Source: Chloroflexia bacterium (GTDB lineage Bacteria > Chloroflexota > Chloroflexia > QHBQ01 > JADMIH01). Taken from it: a DNA stretch of 5,225 nt. Under the pieces are notes generated by a model. That model was not told the DNA's origin, did no database searches, and saw only the letters and a list, made by a program, of their open reading frames with translations. The stretch is from assembly GCA_025927935.1 (NCBI GenBank), contig JAICKM010000519.1:1-5225 (forward strand), given 5' to 3'. A program made the translations under genes and the position numbers. Positions 5,053-5,225 of the stretch are shown piece by piece (position 1 is the stretch's first letter; every line of letters begins with the position of its first letter).

Positions 5053-5058
5053 TATACT
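5053..5058 (+). promoter_or_regulatory. -10 box TATACT ahead of the last gene
   Basis: TATACT sits in TGTTGTATACTCG, the same hexamer as in the promoter at 1456. There is no clear -35 and no exact TGn extension. Transcription would start near 5064-5066, giving a leader of about 70 bases before the ATG at 5133. Confidence 0.45.
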
Positions 5059-5112
5059 CGCCCTGTCCGCCGGGACACGATCGGACGGCGTCGGCAGGAT
5101 GAACAGCGCGCC

Positions 5113-5126
5113 AGGTGGTTCCACCT
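5113..5126. promoter_or_regulatory. Hairpin AGGTGG-TT-CCACCT over the likely RBS region
   Basis: Six-base arms with a two-base centre lie seven bases before the ATG at 5133. The left arm, AGGTGG, is the best Shine-Dalgarno-like sequence, though 14 bases from the start is long. Pairing would mask it, which hints at translational control or a compact operator. Confidence 0.25.
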
Positions 5127-5132
5127 CAGCCC

Positions 5133-5225
5133 ATGGACGAACCCGCGCCGCCCTTCAAGCTCCTGTATGCCACCGCCGCCACCGGCGGCCGCCAGGGCCT
5201 CTCCAAGTGGGAACGCGGAAGGGCA
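5133..5225 (+). CDS. Start of an unrecognised gene (partial)
   Basis: ATG at 5133 opens a frame through the right edge, giving 31 residues: MDEPAPPFKLLYATAATGGR, then QGLSKWERGRA. Its third codon positions are mostly G or C (about 26 of 31), while the competing frame from ATG 5099 lacks this bias, so this frame is preferred. A TGA at 5100 closes it upstream. GTG at 5115 is an alternative start. Too little is visible to name a family. Confidence 0.4.
   Translation, partial: MDEPAPPFKLLYATAATGGRQGLSKWERGRA

Noticed and set aside
1..5225. tRNA or rRNA genes
   Set aside because: No cloverleaf with a TTCGANNC-type arm and no rRNA signature was recognised by reading both strands.

Overview
The window looks like chromosomal DNA from a high-GC bacterium, most likely a member of the Chloroflexota or a similar high-GC lineage. 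This is inference. It rests on the GC-rich codon use, on a large cyclase-fold/NB-ARC/TPR regulator of a type common in that phylum, and on TATACT-type -10 boxes. No marker gene or RNA gene is present to settle the taxonomy.

Layout from left to right. (1) Positions 3-182 hold the 3' end of an unrecognised gene. (2) Positions 182-654 hold a compact, non-coding-looking element of foreign composition. It has four copies of the 12-mer GACTTTGTACAA (two forward on the left, two reversed on the right), a nested 41-bp perfect inverted repeat, and a core of about 39% GC. It resembles a small non-autonomous transposon (MITE-like) or the joined ends of a lost element; no transposase is present. (3) Positions 781-1276 look like a decayed, frameshifted gene fragment. 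(4) Positions 1277-1586 hold two tandem GC hairpins, a third inverted repeat, an extended -10 promoter and a 5' leader. (5) Positions 1587-4229 encode an 880-residue protein: a degenerate class III cyclase-like domain, an NB-ARC/AAA-type P-loop ATPase and five 40-residue TPR units, with no C-terminal LuxR helix-turn-helix. (6) Positions 4230-4448 form a spacer with a GC hairpin and a possible 28-codon ORF. (7) Positions 4449-4838 encode a small VOC (glyoxalase/bleomycin-resistance fold) protein. (8) Positions 4839-5132 hold strong GC hairpins and a second TATACT box. (9) Positions 5133-5225 are probably the start of another gene that runs off the window.

The big regulator and the VOC protein lie on the same strand but are separated by about 220 bases with a hairpin between them, so a shared operon is possible but not shown. 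The two observations most worth following are the nested-repeat element and the regulator's cyclase domain. That domain keeps the full length and spacing of the family, yet the metal-binding aspartates and the transition-state Asn/Arg pair appear to be replaced.
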